Of a DNA stretch of 64,000 nucleotides, positions 1 to 9,323 are shown one piece after another. Origin of the DNA: Planktosalinus sp963977065 (GTDB taxonomy: Bacteria > Bacteroidota > Bacteroidia > Flavobacteriales > Flavobacteriaceae); assembly GCA_963977065.1 (NCBI GenBank), contig CAXBNF010000011.1, positions 23,715-87,714 of the forward strand. The letters run 5' to 3'. The notes under the pieces were generated by a model. That model was not told the origin of the DNA. It saw nothing but the letters and a program-made list of their open reading frames with translations, and did not search any database. The translations under genes were made by a program, and so were the position numbers. How positions within the stretch are numbered: the first letter of the stretch is position 1; each line of letters begins with the position of its first letter.

Positions 1-1044
1 AATGATTTTAATATCTCAAACACTTTTGATTCTTATATGACTATTGGAGCTGCATACATTTCTGAGGAGTTTAAAGTTTCAGAGAAGTTTAAAACTGTAT
101 TGGGTTTAAGAGCCGAAAAATTTGATTTGTTCTATACCGGTCAAGACCAGCAGGCACAAAATGTTTTTGACAAAGAAAATGTACTTGATAAAATGGATTT
201 GTTTCCCAATGTAAATTTAATTTATTCATTTAATCCGGAAACTAATCTTAGAACTTCCTATTCCAAAACAACTGCAAGACCCTCTTTTAAAGAAGCCTCT
301 GTAGCGCAAATATTTGACCCTTTATCAAGTTCTACATTTATTGGTAATCTGGACATTCAACCCACCTATATAGATAATTTTGATTTGCGATTTGAAAAAT
401 TTGGAGAAGGAGCTGAGCTATTTGCTGTAAGTGCTTTTTATAAAACATTTGATGACCCAATAGAGTTAAGCTTTTTTAGAGCTGCACCAGATCAATTTGA
501 ACCAAGAAATCTTGGGGATGCAACAGTATATGGTGCAGAATTAGAATTTAGAAAAAATTTAACCTTTATTCAAGGACTTGAAGAATTTAGTGTAAATGTC
601 AATGTATCTGTAATTGAATCTCAACAAGAATATGGAGAGGAAGAGAAAGAAGCAAGAGAAGATAATTTAAGAGATGGTGAAACTCTTGACGACTTCAGAC
701 AATTACAAGGTCAATCGCCCTATTTAATTAATGCGGGCATTAGCTACACCGGTATTGAAAATGGTGTTCAGGCCGGATTGTATTACAATGTTCAAGGGAA
801 GACCCTTGAAATTGTTGGAGCTGGAAATATTCCAGATGTATTTACGCTACCTTTCCATAATCTTACTTTAAACCTAAGTAAGACATTTGGTAAAGAAAAA
901 AATTCAAATATTTCTCTCAAATTTGATAACATATTGAATAATGATGTGGAGAGTGTCTTTCAATCATTTGGAGCAGAAGATCAAATTTACGCCAAAAGAA
1001 GTCCAGGCCAGCCAATCAGTATAGGCTATAGTTATAAATTTTAA
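1..1044 (+). CDS. TonB-dependent receptor, C-terminal beta-barrel (5' end outside window)
   Basis: The reading frame is open from base 1, so the gene begins before the window; a Met at base 37 is internal. The visible ~347 residues alternate polar and hydrophobic strands with aromatic girdles and include the pattern ETNLRTSYSKTTARPSFKE, typical of the barrel of Bacteroidetes TonB-dependent receptors. It ends GYSYKF, with the terminal Phe expected of an outer-membrane barrel. The family imports siderophores, glycans or peptides through the outer membrane using TonB energy. The plug and any N-terminal carboxypeptidase-regulatory domain are not visible, so the substrate cannot be inferred. A strong terminator follows directly. 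Confidence 0.9.
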   Translation, partial: NDFNISNTFDSYMTIGAAYISEEFKVSEKFKTVLGLRAEKFDLFYTGQDQQAQNVFDKENVLDKMDLFPNVNLIYSFNPETNLRTSYSKTTARPSFKEASVAQIFDPLSSSTFIGNLDIQPTYIDNFDLRFEKFGEGAELFAVSAFYKTFDDPIELSFFRAAPDQFEPRNLGDATVYGAELEFRKNLTFIQGLEEFSVNVNVSVIESQQEYGEEEKEAREDNLRDGETLDDFRQLQGQSPYLINAGISYTGIENGVQAGLYYNVQGKTLEIVGAGNIPDVFTLPFHNLTLNLSKTFGKEKNSNISLKFDNILNNDVESVFQSFGAEDQIYAKRSPGQPISIGYSYKF

Positions 1045-1050
1045 AATTAA

Positions 1051-1082
1051 AAAGGCTTCCAAAATTTGGAAGCCTTTTTTTA
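1051..1082 (+). terminator. Rho-independent terminator after the TonB receptor
   Basis: An 8-bp perfect stem (AGGCTTCC / GGAAGCCT) with an AT-rich loop is followed by a run of T. It lies 8 bp after the receptor stop and ahead of the convergent MORN-like gene. Confidence 0.9.
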
Positions 1083-1100
1083 TTTTAGGGGAACATACTT

Positions 1101-1466
1101 TTATTCAAAATTACTTACAATTTGTGTCTCTCCTTCTTTCCAGGTTGTTACTTGAGCCACTTTGCTCTCTGCATATTTAACTTCTTTAAGGACATCGCCT
1201 TCATAAAAATACCAAGTGCCTACTTTTTCTCCTTTGTTGTATTGAGCAACGGCTGTTTTGTTTCCGTTGACATCATAACTTATCCACTTCCCTTGTAATT
1301 TTCCGTCTAAGGTATATTGACCTTCCTGACTTATAATTCCATTTTCATGAAAAAGGGTCGCTTCAATAACATCTCCATTCTTCACAAGTACTTTTTGAGA
1401 TTCTGCTTGTGCAAAAACCTGGGTACTAAAAACTAATACAACGATTATTAAACCTAATTTTTTCAT
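1101..1466 (-). CDS. Secreted MORN-repeat-like (YwqK-type) protein
   Basis: This 121-residue protein has a clear Sec signal peptide (hydrophobic run ending FAQA, about residue 20). After it come repeats of the form G-x-L-x-G-x-W-x-x-Y-x-x-N-G and KGEKVGTWYFYEGDVLKE, which resemble MORN / YwqK 'antitoxin component' repeats common in Flavobacteria. Database names calling this family a toxin-antitoxin component are not supported by the context: there is no toxin partner here. It is probably a periplasmic or surface beta-hairpin repeat protein of unknown role. It is monocistronic, convergent with the TonB receptor and divergent from the phosphate transporter. Confidence 0.75.
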   Translation of the reverse strand: MKKLGLIIVVLVFSTQVFAQAESQKVLVKNGDVIEATLFHENGIISQEGQYTLDGKLQGKWISYDVNGNKTAVAQYNKGEKVGTWYFYEGDVLKEVKYAESKVAQVTTWKEGETQIVSNFE

Positions 1467-1530
1467 AACAACTTATTTAAAGATTTCTAAACAAATATAA
1501 TCAATAATTTACAATTATGAAATGTTCTGG

Positions 1531-1698
1531 TAACATTAAATTAACATTAAAAATATATTTATTTGTTTTTCAGTGTTTTAACATACTGTTCTAAGTAAAT
1601 ATTTAACATTAGAAACTTGATTTTTCGTTTATAGGTATTGAAAAAAGCATTTTAATATTAATAAAAAACATCAAAACAGATAACATTTTGGTAACATT
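1531..1698 (+). promoter_or_regulatory. Putative Pho-box-like direct repeats upstream of the phosphate transporter
   Basis: TAACATT occurs at 1531-1537 and 1542-1548, and again at 1681-1687 and 1692-1698. In each pair the two 7-mers are separated by exactly 4 bp (11-bp pitch). A further single copy lies at 1604-1610. A 7-bp direct repeat with a 4-bp spacer is the known geometry of PhoB-type operators. The downstream gene is a PiT phosphate transporter, which fits. The repeat sequence itself differs from the E. coli consensus, so the assignment is an inference. Confidence 0.55.
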
Positions 1699-1748
1699 GG
1701 TAAGCAAAAATAATTAGAATTTTGTGGTTTAAATTTAGCTCATAATAG

Positions 1749-4013
1749 ATGAACGATATGTACTTGATTATGCTAATTGCCCTTGCGGTATTAGCAGTAG
1801 CAGATTTGGTTGTTGGTGTTGCAAATGACGCCGTCAATTTTTTAAATTCGGCTATCGGTTCTAAAGCAGTTTCCTTTAAACTCATAATGATTGTTGCCAG
1901 TTTGGGAATTTTCTTTGGTGCAGTTTCCTCCAGTGGTATGATGGAAATAGCCCGAAGCGGTATTTTTATTCCCAGTGAGTTTTATTTTAACGAAATCATG
2001 ATCATCTGTATGGCAGTTATGATTGGTGATATACTCCTTTTGGGGTTTTTCAACTCATTAGGGATGCCCACATCCACTACCGTTTCCATCATATTTAATT
2101 TGCTGGGTGCTGCCGTTGCCGTTTCTTTACTCAAAATTTACGATTCTGATGATAGCTTTTCTACTTTAGGCAATTATATTAACAGTGCAAAAGCACTTGA
2201 AATCATTGTGGGAATTCTAATGTCAGTGGGAATTGCCTTTGTGGTGGGGGCTTTTGTGCAGTATATTACCAGGTATCTGGTTAGTTTTAACTTTGAGAAG
2301 AAACCTAAGATTGTTCCGGCCCTTTTTGGAGGTGTTGGAATTACAGCTATTTTTTATTTTATTATTATCAAAGGTTTAAAGGGAACTGCTGTATTACCGG
2401 AACAACTCACTATATGGGCAGACAGCAATATGTGGCTGTTTTTGCTTTATAATTTTATCATTTGGTCTTTGGTTTCCTTTTTGTTAAATGTTTTAATCAA
2501 ATTAAATGTTTATAAGTTAATAATTGTTTTAGGAACCTTTGCACTTGCTATGGCCTTTGCCGGGAATGACCTGGTTAACTTTGTGGGTGTGCCCATTGCT
2601 GCCTTTCAAGGTTGGGAAGCATGGACTGCCTCTGGCGTTCCCGCCGATCAATATGAAATGACAGTATTATTAAACAAAGTGAGCACACCCATTTACCTTC
2701 TTTTAATATCAGGTTTAATTATGGTACTTACCTTGTGGTTTTCAGAAAAAGCCCAACGAGTATTGAAAACCTCTGTCGATTTATCCAGACAGGATGAGGG
2801 AAAAGAACGTTTTCAGGCCAATTTGTTATCACAGCAATTGGTGAGAATTTCCATTTTAGCAAATGCAGGAATTACAAAAATTCTTCCAAATAGAATCAAC
2901 GATTCTATCGAGAAACGTTTCAAAAAAGTTGAAACCAACCCCTATGAAAAGAGAATAGACGCTCCGGCTTTTGATATGATCAGAGCTGCAGTAAACCTGA
3001 TGGTGGCCAGTTTATTGATTTCATTTGCAACTTCTTTAAAATTACCTTTATCAACCACTTATGTTACTTTTATGGTTGCCATGGGAACCTCGCTAGCTGA
3101 TAGGGCTTGGGGAAGCGATAGCGCTGTTTACAGAGTTGCCGGAGTACTTAATGTTATTGGCGGATGGTTTATGACGGCAATTGCTGCATTTTTAACGGCA
3201 GCAACTTTGGCGTTTATCATTTTTACAGTGGGTGAAATTTCGTTAATCGTTTTATTTGCACTTGCAATTGTTCTTATCATAAGAACCTATATGAAAGGTA
3301 AAAAAGCAGCAGCAGAATTTAAAGAAGATGAGCTTTTAAGAAAGGCAGAAAGCACTTCAATTCAAGGTGTGATTGATGAAAGTTCCAGCAATGTCTCTAC
3401 CATTATGAAAAGAGCCGGCAAGGTTTATGCTGCAACACTTGAAGGCTTAGCTAAACAGAATGTTAAAAAACTTAAAAACGCTAAAAAATATACTGAAAAG
3501 CTTGATGAAGAAGTTGAAGAGCTTAAGGACCATATCTTTTATTACATCAAAAACCTAAAAGGCCATGATGTTGGAGCCAGTCGCTTTTATTTATTGGTGC
3601 TTGACCATCTTCAAGACATTACACAGTCATTAGAACTCATCACTAAGGCAAGCTTAAAGCATGTTAAAAACAATCATAAAGGTCTTAAGTTTAATCAAAT
3701 TAAAGATTTAAAAGAGATTGAAACAGAACTGCTTGATTTATTTAATAGAACCAAAACAGATTTTGATAACAAATCACTTGATAATATTGGTGTTATTCTA
3801 AATGAAAAGCAAAACTTGCTCAATAAGCTTACTGAGCAAATTGAAAAGCAAATCGCCAGAACAAAAGATCCTGATTCCAGCTCTAAAAACACGACGCTTT
3901 ACTTTACGTTATTATTGGAAACCAAAGACCTGATCAAGTCAACTCATGAAATGCTTGAGTTATATTTTATAGAACATAAAAAAGCCAAGAAGATAGAAAG
4001 TGATTTGGTATAA
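1749..4013 (+). CDS. Inorganic phosphate transporter, PiT family, with PhoU-like cytoplasmic tail
   Basis: This 754-residue inner-membrane protein carries both halves of the PiT signature: GVANDAVNFLNSAIGSKA near residue 23 and AGNDLVNFVGVPIAAFQG near residue 273. About ten or more hydrophobic segments cover residues 1-515. The last ~220 residues are charged and helical (KAGKVYAATLEGLAKQN onward) and resemble a PhoU-like domain; this long fusion is common in Bacteroidetes PiT proteins. It takes up phosphate with H+ or Na+. The gene stands alone, with paired TAACATT repeats upstream that suggest phosphate-responsive control and a bidirectional terminator downstream. Confidence 0.92.
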   Translation: MNDMYLIMLIALAVLAVADLVVGVANDAVNFLNSAIGSKAVSFKLIMIVASLGIFFGAVSSSGMMEIARSGIFIPSEFYFNEIMIICMAVMIGDILLLGFFNSLGMPTSTTVSIIFNLLGAAVAVSLLKIYDSDDSFSTLGNYINSAKALEIIVGILMSVGIAFVVGAFVQYITRYLVSFNFEKKPKIVPALFGGVGITAIFYFIIIKGLKGTAVLPEQLTIWADSNMWLFLLYNFIIWSLVSFLLNVLIKLNVYKLIIVLGTFALAMAFAGNDLVNFVGVPIAAFQGWEAWTASGVPADQYEMTVLLNKVSTPIYLLLISGLIMVLTLWFSEKAQRVLKTSVDLSRQDEGKERFQANLLSQQLVRISILANAGITKILPNRINDSIEKRFKKVETNPYEKRIDAPAFDMIRAAVNLMVASLLISFATSLKLPLSTTYVTFMVAMGTSLADRAWGSDSAVYRVAGVLNVIGGWFMTAIAAFLTAATLAFIIFTVGEISLIVLFALAIVLIIRTYMKGKKAAAEFKEDELLRKAESTSIQGVIDESSSNVSTIMKRAGKVYAATLEGLAKQNVKKLKNAKKYTEKLDEEVEELKDHIFYYIKNLKGHDVGASRFYLLVLDHLQDITQSLELITKASLKHVKNNHKGLKFNQIKDLKEIETELLDLFNRTKTDFDNKSLDNIGVILNEKQNLLNKLTEQIEKQIARTKDPDSSSKNTTLYFTLLLETKDLIKSTHEMLELYFIEHKKAKKIESDLV

Positions 4014-4033
4014 ATAAAAAAGTATTTGAAACA

Positions 4034-4062
4034 AAAAAGAAGGGCGATGCCCTTCTTTTTTT
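4034..4062. terminator. Bidirectional terminator between the phosphate transporter and nrdA
   Basis: The stem AAGAAGGGC / GCCCTTCTT closes a 3-nt loop and is flanked by A-runs and T-runs. It lies between the stops of two convergent genes, so it can serve both. Confidence 0.88.
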
Positions 4063-4082
4063 ATTAACACTCATAATACTAA

Positions 4083-6506
4083 TTATGAACCACACATCAA
4101 ACAATCGTCATCCTCTTCTGCATTTTTAGATTTAGCAAGCATTTCACGTAATTCCTGAGGTGACAGCGGCTTGTTATTTACTCCACTGGTAGCATCTTCC
4201 AAAATCGCTTCTTTTGGATTTGGGACCTCCTTTTTAACTTCTTTATTCAATGTAAATTTGATGGCATCTACAGCCGATTTTGTTCTCAAGTAATACATAC
4301 CTGTCTTCAAACCACTCTTCCACGCATAGAAATGCATAGAGGTCAATTTTGCCATGTTTGCATTTTCCATGAACAAATTAAGCGATTGAGATTGATCAAT
4401 AAAGTACCCTCTGTGACGAGACATATCAATAATGTCTTTCATACTCAATTCCCAAACTGTTTTGTAGAGTTCTTTTAAATCCTGTGGGATTTCATCGATA
4501 TCTTGTATGGATCCGTTTGCACGCATCACTTCCTGCTTGAGGTCTTCATTCCATAAGCCCAGTTCTACCAGATCTTCCAGCAAATGCTTGTTGACAACAA
4601 TAAATTCTCCTGATAGTACTCTTCTGGTGTAAATATTTGAAGTATAGGGTTCAAAAGCTTCATTGTTTCCAAGAATTTGAGAGGTTGAAGCGGTTGGCAT
4701 CGGCGCTACCAAAAGTGAGTTTCTAACACCGTGTTTTTTAACATCCTTACGCAGTTTGCCCCAATCCCATCTTCCGCTGAGTTCTTCATCTTTTATTCCC
4801 CAGAGGTTGTGTTGAAATTCTCCCTGAGAAATGGGTGAGCCTTTGTAAGATTGGTAGGGGCCTTCTGTTTTTGCTTCTTCCATAGAGGCCGTTACAGCTG
4901 CAAAATAAAGGGTTTCAAATATTTCCTGGTTTAACTTTTTGGCTTCATCACTTGTAAACGGAAGTCTCAACAAAATAAAAGCATCTGCAAGCCCTTGAAC
5001 GCCCAGCCCAATGGGTCTGTGTCGCATATTGGAGTTTTCTGCTTCTTTAACCGGATAGTAATTTCTGTCAATAACCCGGTTTAAGTTTTTGGTGACCCTT
5101 TTAGTGACCTTGAAAAGTTCTTTGTGGTCAAATGCTCCATTTTTGATAAACATAGGCAAGGCTATGGATGCCAGGTTACACACCGCAATCTCATCTGCTG
5201 AGGTATATTCCATAATCTCTGTACAAAGATTTGAGGAGCGTATGGTACCCAGGTTTTTCTGATTTGATTTTCGGTTTGCAGCATCTTTATAGAGCATATA
5301 TGGAGTGCCGGTTTCTATTTGAGATTCCAGGATTTTTTCCCAAAGTTCTCTTGCTCTGATCGTTTTTCGGCCTTTCCCTGCTTCTTCATAAGCAAGATAC
5401 TTGGCATCAAATTCTTCACTGTGGCAGTCATAAAGACCGGGGCATTCATTTGGACACATCAAAGTCCAGCTCCCATCCTCCTGTACACGTTTCATAAATA
5501 AATCTGGTATCCACATGGCATAAAACAAATCGCGTGCTCGCATTTCTTCTTTACCGTGATTTTTCTTCAGGTCAAGAAAGTCAAAAATATCTGCGTGCCA
5601 AGGTTCTACATAAATAGCAAAAGAGCCTTTACGCTTTCCTCCTCCTTGATCTACATAGCGGGCAGTATCGTTAAAGACACGTAACATAGGAACGATACCG
5701 TTTGAAGTACCATTTGTTCCGGCGATGTAGGAGCCTGTTGCTCTTATATTGTGAATAGAAAGTCCTATTCCTCCTGCAGATTGCGAAATTTTTGCGGTAT
5801 TCTTCAGTGTATCATAAATTCCGTCAATACTGTCGTCTTTCATTGCGAGAAGAAAACAAGATGACATTTGTGGTTTGGGTGTTCCTGAGTTGAATAGCGT
5901 GGGTGTAGCGTGAGTAAAGTATTTTTTGGACATCAACTCATAGGTTTCTTTTGCTGCTTCCAAATCATTGAGGTGAATCCCTATAGATACACGCATCAAC
6001 ATATGCTGGGGACGCTCAGCTACATTTCCGTTTATTTTCAGCAAATAAGAACGCTCTAGAGTTTTAAAGCCAAAGTAATCGTAGTTAAAATCACGGTTGT
6101 ATATGATCGCAGAATTGAGTTCATCAGCATTTTTTTGAATGACTTCATACACCTCGTCACTTACCATGGGGGCTTTTTTTCCGGTTCTTGGGTTGACATA
6201 TTTATAAAGGTCTTCCATCACTTCAGAAAAAGATTTCTTGGTGTTTTTATGCAGGTTTGACACCGAGATGCGTGCTGCCAGTTTTGCATAATCAGGGTGT
6301 GAAATGGTGAGTGTTGCTGCGACTTCTGCTGCAAGGTTATCGAGTTCTGAGGTGGTTACACCATCATAAAGGCCTTCTATGACACGCATAGCCACTTTAA
6401 CAGGGTCAACGTGGTCATTTAACCCATAACACATTTTTTTGATTCGCGATGTGATTTTATCAAACATCACGGGCTCTTTTCTGCCGTCTCTTTTTACTAC
6501 ATACAT
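4083..6506 (-). CDS. nrdA: Ribonucleoside-diphosphate reductase, alpha subunit (class Ia)
   Basis: This is the large catalytic subunit that reduces NDPs to dNDPs. An ATP-cone (allosteric activity site) occupies about residues 1-90, beginning MYVVKRDGRKEPVMFDKITSR. Active-site landmarks include MSSCFLLAMKDDSIDGIYDT (first redox Cys), NLCTEIMEYTSADE (radical Cys) and the barrel motif PMPTASTSQILGNNEAFEP. The C-terminus ends with a CLMC pair, the swinging dithiol that is re-reduced by thioredoxin or glutaredoxin. Length (807 aa) is normal for Bacteroidetes NrdA. It lies 113 bp downstream of nrdB on the same strand, so the order is nrdB-nrdA, the reverse of enteric bacteria. Confidence 0.96.
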   Translation of the reverse strand: MYVVKRDGRKEPVMFDKITSRIKKMCYGLNDHVDPVKVAMRVIEGLYDGVTTSELDNLAAEVAATLTISHPDYAKLAARISVSNLHKNTKKSFSEVMEDLYKYVNPRTGKKAPMVSDEVYEVIQKNADELNSAIIYNRDFNYDYFGFKTLERSYLLKINGNVAERPQHMLMRVSIGIHLNDLEAAKETYELMSKKYFTHATPTLFNSGTPKPQMSSCFLLAMKDDSIDGIYDTLKNTAKISQSAGGIGLSIHNIRATGSYIAGTNGTSNGIVPMLRVFNDTARYVDQGGGKRKGSFAIYVEPWHADIFDFLDLKKNHGKEEMRARDLFYAMWIPDLFMKRVQEDGSWTLMCPNECPGLYDCHSEEFDAKYLAYEEAGKGRKTIRARELWEKILESQIETGTPYMLYKDAANRKSNQKNLGTIRSSNLCTEIMEYTSADEIAVCNLASIALPMFIKNGAFDHKELFKVTKRVTKNLNRVIDRNYYPVKEAENSNMRHRPIGLGVQGLADAFILLRLPFTSDEAKKLNQEIFETLYFAAVTASMEEAKTEGPYQSYKGSPISQGEFQHNLWGIKDEELSGRWDWGKLRKDVKKHGVRNSLLVAPMPTASTSQILGNNEAFEPYTSNIYTRRVLSGEFIVVNKHLLEDLVELGLWNEDLKQEVMRANGSIQDIDEIPQDLKELYKTVWELSMKDIIDMSRHRGYFIDQSQSLNLFMENANMAKLTSMHFYAWKSGLKTGMYYLRTKSAVDAIKFTLNKEVKKEVPNPKEAILEDATSGVNNKPLSPQELREMLAKSKNAEEDDDCLMCGS

Positions 6507-6619
6507 ACGCTTTACTTTTTTGTTGGGAGGTTAGATATTTGAGAAAACAATGCTTATGCGCCTTAACAGAGCACATTATTTTCTTTTTGGTAAATTATAT
6601 TTTTAAACCTTTTTAGCTT

Positions 6620-7597
6620 CTAAAAGTCTTCGTCAAAGCTAATTTTATTGGTTTCTTTGTCTTTGTTTGTAACCCCTGCTTTTTGATATTCAGAAACACG
6701 TTTTTCAAAGAAGTTTGTTTTTCCTTGAAGCGAAATCATATCCATAAAATCAAATGGGTTTGTAACATTATACTCTTTTTCACATTCCAGTTCGACAAGC
6801 AGTCTGTCTGTCACAAACTCGAGATATTGTGTCATAAGTTTTGCGTTCATCCCAATGAGGCTAGCTGGAAGTGACTCAGTAATAAACTCACGTTCAATGT
6901 TCAAGGCATCTATAATAATTTCACGAATGCGTTCTTTTGAAACCTTATTTTTGAGATGGTGGTTGTGAAGGTGAACCGCAAAATCACAGTGTACGCCTTC
7001 GTCACGGGAAATCAATTCATTTGAAAAAGTAAGTCCCGGCATCAAACCACGTTTTTTCAGCCAGAAAATAGAGCAAAATGCACCTGAGAAGAAGATTCCT
7101 TCCACTGCTGCAAAAGCAATGAGCCTTTCAGCAAAAGAATCTGATTCAATCCATTTTAAAGCCCAATCTGCTTTCTTCTTAATGGCCGGAAAGTTTTCAA
7201 TGGCATTAAAGAGTCTGTCTTTTTCGACTTCATCTTTTACATAGGTGTCAATTAAAAGAGAGTACGTTTCTGAATGGATGTTTTCCATCATAATCTGAAA
7301 GCCATAGAAAAATTTGGCCTCCGGATACTGTACTTCGTTCACAAAGTTTTCAGCGAGATTTTCATTGACAATTCCATCTGATGCAGCAAAAAATGCCAAA
7401 ATATGTTTTATGAAGTAGCGTTCATCGTCATTCAGTTTGTTTACCCAGTCTGTCATATCCTGATGAAGGTCAATTTCTTCTGCGGTCCAGAAACTGGCTT
7501 CACTTTTTTTATACCATTCCCAAATGTCGTGATGTTGAATGGGAAAGATTACAAATCGTCCGGGGTTGTCTGTTAAAATGGGCTCTGCTACATTCAT
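6620..7597 (-). CDS. nrdB: Ribonucleoside-diphosphate reductase, beta subunit (class Ia, di-iron tyrosyl radical)
   Basis: This 325-residue radical-generating subunit partners the downstream alpha subunit. The first iron ligand lies in FFAASDGIVNENL (Asp about 74). The central helix MMENIHSETYSLLIDTY supplies Glu, His and the radical Tyr (about 112), four residues after the His as in other R2 proteins. Later ligands are in the segment EGIFFSGAFCSIFWL and in RDEGVHCDFAVHLH. The sequence is of the eukaryote-like R2 type usual in Bacteroidetes. It is the first gene of the nrdBA unit; its 360-bp upstream region contains DnaA-box-like 9-mers. Confidence 0.96.
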   Translation of the reverse strand: MNVAEPILTDNPGRFVIFPIQHHDIWEWYKKSEASFWTAEEIDLHQDMTDWVNKLNDDERYFIKHILAFFAASDGIVNENLAENFVNEVQYPEAKFFYGFQIMMENIHSETYSLLIDTYVKDEVEKDRLFNAIENFPAIKKKADWALKWIESDSFAERLIAFAAVEGIFFSGAFCSIFWLKKRGLMPGLTFSNELISRDEGVHCDFAVHLHNHHLKNKVSKERIREIIIDALNIEREFITESLPASLIGMNAKLMTQYLEFVTDRLLVELECEKEYNVTNPFDFMDMISLQGKTNFFEKRVSEYQKAGVTNKDKETNKISFDEDF

Positions 7598-7957
7598 AAT
7601 TTCTTTTCGGTTTTAATAATTTTACGTGTTTTTATTACTTCGTGTCGGGACTAACAAATATGGAAAATCACTATTGATTTTGAAAGAATATTTAATAAAC
7701 GTTGTCAACAAAGTTTTCAACATATCAACAAACAGGCGTTCATGAGATTATGTTAAAATCGAGTTGTAATATGTTGATTATGATTTATTTAAAATTTATT
7801 TATTGGCCTTATCAACACTATTCATGGCAATGGTGTGAAGCCTTGCTGCACGGGTGAATCGCCCAAATTTTGATTAAAAAAAGTAGTGGAAAATGAGTGT
7901 GAAAAAAATAAAAAAGTCGCCATAAAGGCGACTTAATATATGGTTAAATTATTGGAA
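7598..7957. promoter_or_regulatory. nrdB upstream region with five DnaA-box-like 9-mers
   Basis: This 360-bp gap has no gene. It contains TTGTCAACA (7702-7710), TTTTCAACA (7714-7722), ATATCAACA (7722-7730), TTATCAACA (7809-7817) and, on the other strand, TGTTGATTA (7772-7780). The best of them differs from the classical DnaA box TTATCCACA at one position. DnaA boxes upstream of nrd genes are known in enteric bacteria, where they couple dNTP supply to replication; that this applies here is inference. The left part would carry the nrdB promoter, but no good TAnnTTTG element was found. The right end is a terminator for the neighbouring lipoprotein gene. Confidence 0.4.
7905..7934 (-). terminator. 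Terminator of the lipoprotein gene at 7958-8560
   Basis: Read on the minus strand, the stem AAGTCGCC / GGCGACTT with a TTTAT loop is followed by a long T-rich tract. It lies about 25 bp after the lipoprotein stop. Confidence 0.88.
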
Positions 7958-8560
7958 TTATGCTAGATCATCTGCATTCATTTCGTCTATTAAGTCCCAC
8001 AATTCATCCATTTCCATATTTGTACCAGTGGCTTTTATATAGAAACGATTGTCTTGCATGAATTGAATAACAGATTGGTTTCTTCTTTTGTCATATTCTT
8101 CTATGGCTTTTACCCCATTTTTTTTGACTGTTTTTCTGGTTTTACTTTCTGTTTCTTCTTCAAAATCCATAGAGAAGGCCATTCTTAGTCCTGCTGTAGA
8201 AAGCGCTCCCATCTCACCGGCACCATCGATGACTTCCACTTTAAAAGAGCGGCTTTTATCTTCTTCTGCATAGGTGGCTTCAACAGAGGCAATATTCATC
8301 ATTCCCATGGCTCCTGTTTTGAAGGCGGTGCGCTTCATGCCGTCAACATCTTCTGGCAGCCAGGCCTTCATTTCATCATTAGTTAAAGGTGTGGCTTCAG
8401 AAAGTTCTTTGATGTCATCCTGCATTTTTGTGGATTCTTTAATCACATTTTGGGTGTTGGATACATTGTCTTTAACTTCTTTTGCTTTTTTAACTACGGG
8501 ATTGTCTTTACAGGAAGCAAAAAGAAGACAAACAATAAAGAGTTTTACTATGTTTTTCAT
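7958..8560 (-). CDS. Outer-membrane lipoprotein, member A of a four-member paralogous family
   Basis: A lipoprotein signal (hydrophobic stretch, then FASC with the lipid-accepting Cys at residue 17) is followed by a charged linker and a ~130-residue domain. The domain contains WLPEDVDGM, VEVIDGAGEMG and DNRFYIKATG. The same landmarks, in the same order, occur in three lipoproteins at 14171-14794, 14797-15390 and 16328-16933: a [F/L]P motif, a DGAG-like turn with a glycine two residues later, a K/R-N-G hairpin, then an [D/E]-x-R-[F/Y]-[Y/H] strand and a final D-x-[L/M]-W/L helix. I do not recognise a named domain, and the function is unknown. It is separated by 105 bp from the exported-protein run upstream and may have its own promoter. 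Confidence 0.75.
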   Translation of the reverse strand: MKNIVKLFIVCLLFASCKDNPVVKKAKEVKDNVSNTQNVIKESTKMQDDIKELSEATPLTNDEMKAWLPEDVDGMKRTAFKTGAMGMMNIASVEATYAEEDKSRSFKVEVIDGAGEMGALSTAGLRMAFSMDFEEETESKTRKTVKKNGVKAIEEYDKRRNQSVIQFMQDNRFYIKATGTNMEMDELWDLIDEMNADDLA

Positions 8561-8664
8561 GGTCTTATTAAGTTTAAATGAATCACTAAAGTATTAAATA
8601 TATATTGGTTTTAAAAATATTGAAACGTTTAATTGTCCTTTATGGAACAAGAGCTTCTAATCTA

Positions 8665-9318
8665 TTATTCATATAAATTAATTTTGTAATAGTTATTTTT
8701 TCCGGGGTATCCTTCTTTAATAACAATGGTGGTTTCTGCAATGACTTTTCTGTGTTCACCCATTAATCTTAATTGCCAAGTTCCTTTAGGCAACATGATT
8801 TCATAGCTGTCTGTTTTAACTTCAGAATTTAAACGAAGGATGCCATCTTGAAAAGCAGCCAGGCTATAAGTTGCAGGTTGTAGCTTTTTTTTCTTATCAT
8901 AATGATGCACAATGGTTTTGTAAAAATACTTGAGCTGGGGTTTGGTTGCACTTTTTTTAGTGCCCGTCCAGTCTTTCTTTTGATTCACTTCACCACGCCA
9001 TTGCCACTGTCCATAAAGATTATTTTTTACAGGTATTTTAAAACCGAACATTCCCTTTTTTCCAACATTATAGTTTTCAAAAGTTCCTGAAAACCAATAG
9101 GTCCCATCAGCTTTTTTTTCAATTCCACCATATAACACTCCCACATTGTGATAATCACCATAAATGGAGTTGTTGTGTTTTGCTACAATTCTTAGCTCGC
9201 CAAAACTGGTATTCCATGTGCCTTCAAAATGATGACTTCTATCAATGGCTTGTGAGAAAGTGCTAAGCCCTGAAAACATAATATAGAGCACTGAAATTGT
9301 TATTGAAATTGTTTTCAT
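8665..9318 (-). CDS. Secreted protein of unknown function, last gene of the exported-protein run
   Basis: This 217-residue protein has a Sec signal peptide (cleavage near FSQA, residue ~24). The first half is beta-rich, with FEGTWNTSFGELRIV and YGQWQWRG, like the lipocalin-type 'W-x-T-x-x-G' sheets seen in many Bacteroidetes secreted proteins. The second half (residues ~135-217) reads as another beta domain ending KNNYYKINLYE. No catalytic motif is evident. It starts 5 bp after the preceding T9SS-protein gene, so it is very likely cotranscribed with it. Confidence 0.7.
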   Translation of the reverse strand: MKTISITISVLYIMFSGLSTFSQAIDRSHHFEGTWNTSFGELRIVAKHNNSIYGDYHNVGVLYGGIEKKADGTYWFSGTFENYNVGKKGMFGFKIPVKNNLYGQWQWRGEVNQKKDWTGTKKSATKPQLKYFYKTIVHHYDKKKKLQPATYSLAAFQDGILRLNSEVKTDSYEIMLPKGTWQLRLMGEHRKVIAETTIVIKEGYPGKNNYYKINLYE

Positions 9319-9323
9319 TGGTT

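Noticed and set aside
1101..1466. Toxin-antitoxin interpretation of the YwqK-like gene
   Set aside because: No partner toxin gene is present and the protein has a signal peptide; the label would only echo automated naming.
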